From Microvirga rosea (GTDB taxonomy: Bacteria > Pseudomonadota > Alphaproteobacteria > Rhizobiales > Beijerinckiaceae), in contig NZ_JAJDOP010000003.1 in assembly GCF_020595095.1 (NCBI RefSeq), positions 186,001 through 250,000 of the forward strand: 64,000 bases of DNA, in the 5' to 3' direction. Below the pieces are notes generated by a model, which had not been told where the DNA came from, searched no databases, and saw only the letters and a list, made by a program, of their open reading frames with translations. This document shows positions 59,611 to 64,000 of the stretch, piece by piece. Each line of letters opens with the position of its first letter. Position 1 is the first letter of the stretch. The position numbers and the translations under genes are program-made.

Positions 59611-61509
59611 TTAGAGTTCGCCGCCCGTCGCCTGGCGCAGGGCCTGCTGATTGATGGTGACACCAAGCTCCTTGCGGACCTGGGCGATATATTGGTTGAT
59701 CAGGTCGTCGCCCATTCCGTTGCGAAGCTGCGTCTCAACTCGCTGTGCTTCGGGGGCGGTGGCGACGAAGGGCGGAACCGTCGCCGACGTCACCTTGAAG
59801 ACCGCGCGGGTGTCGGCGCCCGTCGCCGTATTCCCTGCCTTGCCGACCGGAACCGAGAAGATGCGGTTTACGGCATCGGCTGAAAGGTCGTCCTTGGCCG
59901 CCGAGCGGGCGAGATCCGTCGCCGTTTTGACTTCGGCGCCCGCACTCTGCGCCGCCGCCTCGATGGCTTCACCCTTCTCGACGCGCTCGGTGAGATCACG
60001 GGCCTTGTCGGCAAGGCGCTTCGAAATCTCGTCCTCCCGCCACTGGGCGGCCACTTGGTCACGGACCTCATCGAGGTTCTTCTCGCGGGACGGCTCGATG
60101 CCCGTCACGTCGAACCAGATATAGCCGCCCTCGGTGGTCCGCAGGGGCTCGTTGTCGACCCCGATATCGGACGCGAAGGCCGCTTTCACGACCGCGTCGC
60201 GATTGGGAATGTCGACCGGATTGCCCGCCTTGTCCCGGCCCTGGTTGTCGATCGCCGGGATCTGAACCAGATTGAGGCCCTTCTCCTTGGCGATTTCCGC
60301 AATCGGACGGGCACCGGCACGCTGGTCCTCGATGGCGTCGTGAATGTCTTCCATCTGTCCACGCGCACGGGCCTGGGCGATTTCGGCCCGGATCTCGCCG
60401 GCGACCTCCTCGAACGGACGGACCGCTTCAGGCTGAATATTGGTGACGCGCACCAGAACGGGACCGAACCGGCCGGCCACGGGGCCGCTGGTCGCTCCCT
60501 GATCGAGCGTGAAGGCGGCATCGGCCACGGCCGGATCGAGCATTTCCGCCCTCGTAAAGGTGCCGAGCTCAAGGTCCTGGGGCGCAACATTGCGCTCCTG
60601 GGCTATCGTGTCGAAGGTCGCCCCTTCCTTGATGCGCTTGAAGGCGGCTTCGGCCTCTTCCTGATTCGGGAAGCTGATCTGCTGGATCGTCCGCTTTTCC
60701 GGCGTTCCGAACTTGGCCTTTTCCTGCTCGTAGCGCTGGCGGGCCTCGTCATCGCTGACGGCGTCCGGCTTCGCGGCCGCTGCGGTATCGAGCACCATGA
60801 AGGACACCGAACGGTATTCGGGGGCCTGGTACGAGGACTTGCGGTCGTTGAAGAAGCTCTGGAGCTGCTCCGGGGTCGGCGCGGGAAGATCCCCCGCCAT
60901 CGCTGCCGTCAGGACGAAATAGGACGCGGCACGACGCTCGGTGGTGTACCGGTTCATCGCCTCGCGGGCGGCCATCGGCACGGTCAGATCCCCGGCGATG
61001 GCTTCCGCAAGGTGAATACGGGCCATGGCATTGCGCTGCTCGCGCACGAATCCGGCCTCCGTCAGGGAGGCGTTGCGCAGGGCCTGGTCGAACAGGGCGC
61101 GGTTGAATTGTCCGTCAGCCCCCCGGAAGGTCGGGTCGTCGAGGATGGAGCGGGCCACGAGCTGATCGGAAACGGAAAGGCCCAGCTTCTGGGCCTGCTC
61201 CGACAGGACCGCCTCGTTGATCAGATTGGAGAGAACCTGCTGGTCGATGCCGAAAAGGCGCGCCTGATCCGGGGTGATGACGGTACGGAACTGGCGTCCA
61301 AGCCGCTGCAGCTCGTTGTTATAAGCCACCCGGACGGTTTCGACGCCGATCTCCGTCTTGCCGACCTGGACCACCGTCGTCGGCGGCGTCGCCCGGAAGA
61401 TGTCGCCGATGCCCCAGATCGCGAAGCTGACAATCAGGAGGCCGAAAAAGATGGCGATGATCGTCTTGCCGATCAGACCTTGCCCGGCCTTGCGCATTCC
61501 TCGAAGCAT
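59611..61509 (-). CDS. ppiD: PpiD-type periplasmic peptidyl-prolyl isomerase/foldase
   Basis: Inner-membrane-anchored periplasmic chaperone that helps secreted proteins fold near the translocon. At 632 residues it has an N-terminal anchor helix (about 15-35, TIIAIFFGLLIVSFAIWGIG), a SurA_N-like chaperone domain (about 36-190), a parvulin/PPIC-like domain (about 260-360) and a further C-terminal domain. Such PpiD/SurA-like genes next to trpE and tpiA are standard in Hyphomicrobiales. It is divergent from tpiA. Confidence 0.92.
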   Translation of the reverse strand: MLRGMRKAGQGLIGKTIIAIFFGLLIVSFAIWGIGDIFRATPPTTVVQVGKTEIGVETVRVAYNNELQRLGRQFRTVITPDQARLFGIDQQVLSNLINEAVLSEQAQKLGLSVSDQLVARSILDDPTFRGADGQFNRALFDQALRNASLTEAGFVREQRNAMARIHLAEAIAGDLTVPMAAREAMNRYTTERRAASYFVLTAAMAGDLPAPTPEQLQSFFNDRKSSYQAPEYRSVSFMVLDTAAAAKPDAVSDDEARQRYEQEKAKFGTPEKRTIQQISFPNQEEAEAAFKRIKEGATFDTIAQERNVAPQDLELGTFTRAEMLDPAVADAAFTLDQGATSGPVAGRFGPVLVRVTNIQPEAVRPFEEVAGEIRAEIAQARARGQMEDIHDAIEDQRAGARPIAEIAKEKGLNLVQIPAIDNQGRDKAGNPVDIPNRDAVVKAAFASDIGVDNEPLRTTEGGYIWFDVTGIEPSREKNLDEVRDQVAAQWREDEISKRLADKARDLTERVEKGEAIEAAAQSAGAEVKTATDLARSAAKDDLSADAVNRIFSVPVGKAGNTATGADTRAVFKVTSATVPPFVATAPEAQRVETQLRNGMGDDLINQYIAQVRKELGVTINQQALRQATGGEL

Positions 61510-61584
61510 AGCGAACCCGTTCTCTCGAAACTCGTTAGAGACGGCGATAACCGATCATAAGCCCGGGGAAAAGGGCAAGTCTGG

Positions 61585-61612
61585 TTGAAAGAGGCTTCAA
61601 GTCTCTGATAGT
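61585..61612 (+). promoter_or_regulatory. Possible tpiA promoter
   Basis: TTGAAA (61585-61590) and GATAGT (61607-61612) are 16 nt apart, 33 bp before the tpiA start, in the divergent ppiD-tpiA gap. Each hexamer matches the consensus at 4-5 of 6 positions. Confidence 0.4.
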
Positions 61613-61644
61613 GCCACCTTATCAAGCGTCACAGGAGTGCCTGA

Positions 61645-62412
61645 ATGAGCGTCGATCGGCCGCGCCCGCTGGTAGCGGGCAACTGGAAGATGAACGGACT
61701 GAAGTCGTCCGCCAAGGTCATGAGCGAGATCCAAGCCGGATACACGCCCGGCCTGAGGGCCAAGGTGGAACTCGCCGTTTGCCCGCCCGCCACGCTTGTC
61801 GGCATGTTCGCCCTGATGGCCGTCGGCTCCCGGGTCGCGGTAGGCGGCCAGGATTGCCATGCCAAGGAGACGGGGGCCTTTACCGGGAACCTGTCCGCCG
61901 AGATGCTGGCCGATGCGGGCGCCGCCTATGTTCTGGTCGGGCACTCGGAGCGTCGGCAATATCATGGCGAGAAGGATCAGGACGTCTGCGCCAAGGCCCT
62001 TGCGGCCCGTAGGGCCGGCCTGACGGCCATCATCTGCATCGGCGAAACCCGCGAGGAGCGGGAGGCCGGCCGCACGCTGGCGGTCGTGAAGAAGCAGCTT
62101 CGAGGGTCCGTCCCGGCCGATTCGAATTCGCAGAACATCGTCATCGCCTATGAGCCTGTCTGGGCCATCGGCACCGGCCTGACCCCGACGGCCGCCGACG
62201 TGGCCGAGGTTCACGCCCTGATCCGTGACGAGTTGCGGCGGCTGGTTGGAAAAGGGGACCATGCCAAGGTCCGGATCCTGTATGGCGGCTCCGTCAAGCC
62301 GTCGAACGCGGCCGAGCTGATGGCTGTGGAGAACGTCGACGGGGCCCTCGTCGGAGGAGCAAGCCTTGTCGCCGCGGACTTTCTGGGGATCGCCGGGGCT
62401 TATCTGGGCTGA
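61645..62412 (+). CDS. tpiA: Triosephosphate isomerase
   Basis: Interconverts dihydroxyacetone phosphate and glyceraldehyde 3-phosphate in glycolysis and gluconeogenesis; a dimeric TIM barrel. At 255 residues. Catalytic residues are Lys15 (in GNWKMNG), His100 (in GHSERR) and Glu170 (in [11 protein letters not shown]), and the phosphate loop [10 protein letters not shown] is present. ATG 61645 follows AGGAGTGCCTGA. It is 126 bp before secG. Confidence 0.98.
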   Translation: MSVDRPRPLVAGNWKMNGLKSSAKVMSEIQAGYTPGLRAKVELAVCPPATLVGMFALMAVGSRVAVGGQDCHAKETGAFTGNLSAEMLADAGAAYVLVGHSERRQYHGEKDQDVCAKALAARRAGLTAIICIGETREEREAGRTLAVVKKQLRGSVPADSNSQNIVIAYEPVWAIGTGLTPTAADVAEVHALIRDELRRLVGKGDHAKVRILYGGSVKPSNAAELMAVENVDGALVGGASLVAADFLGIAGAYLG

Positions 62413-62538
62413 CGTTTCGGCAAAAGGGTGCTTGCGGGTCTTTGATCCCGTACACACCTATGCTACAGCCCGCCCAACGAAGAGATGAATGCGAGCGGCT
62501 GGCGCCCTTCGGCGCGGCCGCTTGAGGTTTTTGGAACG

Positions 62539-62961
62539 ATGCAAACAGTTCTCATCATTATCCACCTGATCATTGTTCTGGCGCTGATCGGCGTGGTTCT
62601 CCTGCAGCGCTCCGAGGGCGGCGGCATGGGCCTCGGCGGCGGTGGAGGCGGCGGCGTCTCCGGCTTCATGACCGGTCGCGGTCAGGCCAACGCCCTGACC
62701 CGGACCACGGCGATCCTGGGCGGGCTCTTCTTCATCACCAGCCTGGTCCTGACGATCATGGCGGGCTACAGCGGCGCTCCGCGCTCCATCATCGATGGAG
62801 CGTCCCCGGTCGCACCGGCTGGCCAGCAGGCTCCCGCGGGCGGTCAGGGCGGCAATGTCCTCGAGCAGCTCCAGCGCATGCAGGGCGATCAGCCGGCCAA
62901 TCCGGCGCCGACCGCTCCGGCCCCCGCGCCGACAGCGCCTCAGGTGCCTCAGTCGCAGTAA
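62539..62961 (+). CDS. secG: Preprotein translocase subunit SecG
   Basis: Small subunit of the SecYEG protein-conducting channel that aids SecA-driven translocation. At 140 residues it has two hydrophobic helices (about 2-22 and 57-77), the conserved LLQRSEGGGMGLGGG loop, and a Pro/Ala/Gln-rich C-terminal tail (about 95-140) that is probably disordered and longer than in E. coli. ATG 62539 gives MQTVLIIIHLIIVLAL. It is followed by a strong terminator. Confidence 0.96.
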   Translation: MQTVLIIIHLIIVLALIGVVLLQRSEGGGMGLGGGGGGGVSGFMTGRGQANALTRTTAILGGLFFITSLVLTIMAGYSGAPRSIIDGASPVAPAGQQAPAGGQGGNVLEQLQRMQGDQPANPAPTAPAPAPTAPQVPQSQ

Positions 62962-62971
62962 TCTGACGATC

Positions 62972-63000
62972 AGGGCCGGAACTTCCGGCCCTCTCTTTTT
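62972..63000 (+). terminator. Intrinsic terminator of secG
   Basis: AGGGCCGG (62972-62979) pairs with CCGGCCCT (62985-62992) over a 5-nt loop, followed by CTCTTTTT. It starts 11 bp after the stop codon. Confidence 0.9.
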
Positions 63001-63062
63001 GTGGATGGCAATCGAGCGGACCGGTTCGTTCTTGCGAATCGGCGCTCATTTTTGATGGATAG

Positions 63063-64000
<938 letters not shown>

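Overview
The window is a gene-dense, high-GC stretch (roughly 60-63% by eye) of an alphaproteobacterial chromosome. Gene order, protein types and the GTTC-N7-GTTC form of the SOS box all point to Hyphomicrobiales (Rhizobiales). Sequence flavour, for example the long NuoE tail and the extended ribosomal protein S2, suggests Methylobacteriaceae and perhaps a Microvirga-like organism, but that family-level call is inference. I see no prophage, insertion sequence, CRISPR array or rRNA operon. Almost everything is housekeeping.

Layout. 1-4.5 kb: ATP-dependent proteolysis and nucleoid genes (3' part of clpX, lon, hupB), then tRNA-Val(TAC) and tRNA-Asp(GTC), and a small membrane protein. 5.25-20.2 kb: a complete 14-gene complex I operon, nuoA to nuoN, with one 141-bp break before nuoJ. 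20.2-23.5 kb: birA, RNase J, methylmalonyl-CoA epimerase and a DUF1467 membrane protein. 23.5-23.9 kb: a lower-GC, structured intergenic region with a minus-strand terminator. 23.9-31.1 kb: proS, the lipoprotein-releasing transporter genes lolC/E-type and lolD, a 33-residue membrane peptide behind an SOS operator, and dnaE. 31.3-45.99 kb: the conserved translation-envelope cluster rpsB-tsf-pyrH-frr-uppS-cdsA-dxr-rseP-bamA-lpxD-fabZ-lpxA-lpxI-lpxB. A flavin monooxygenase-like gene (46.3-47.6 kb) follows it.

The minus strand from 47.7 to 61.5 kb carries gltA, gltX, lexA, moeA, moaC, trpC, trpD, trpG, trpE and a PpiD-type foldase. The plus-strand comEC lies between gltX and lexA. The right edge returns to the plus strand with tpiA, secG and the 5' part of pyrG.

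How the genes work together. Complex I plus citrate synthase and tpiA describe aerobic central metabolism. The rpsB-lpxB block couples translation factors to UMP/CDP-lipid, undecaprenyl, isoprenoid, outer-membrane protein and lipid A synthesis. LolC/D and PpiD add envelope lipoprotein export and periplasmic folding.

The most interesting signal is at 27.38-27.54 kb. A near-consensus promoter there has a perfect GAAC-N7-GAAC SOS operator in its spacer and drives a 33-residue single-membrane-span peptide. That is the architecture of a LexA-controlled, SidA-like division inhibitor. A second perfect SOS box sits upstream of lexA in the same window. Other points worth a look are a folded leader upstream of rpsB, the structured region at 23.5-23.8 kb, and a terminator-like hairpin ending 1 nt before the lpxD start codon.
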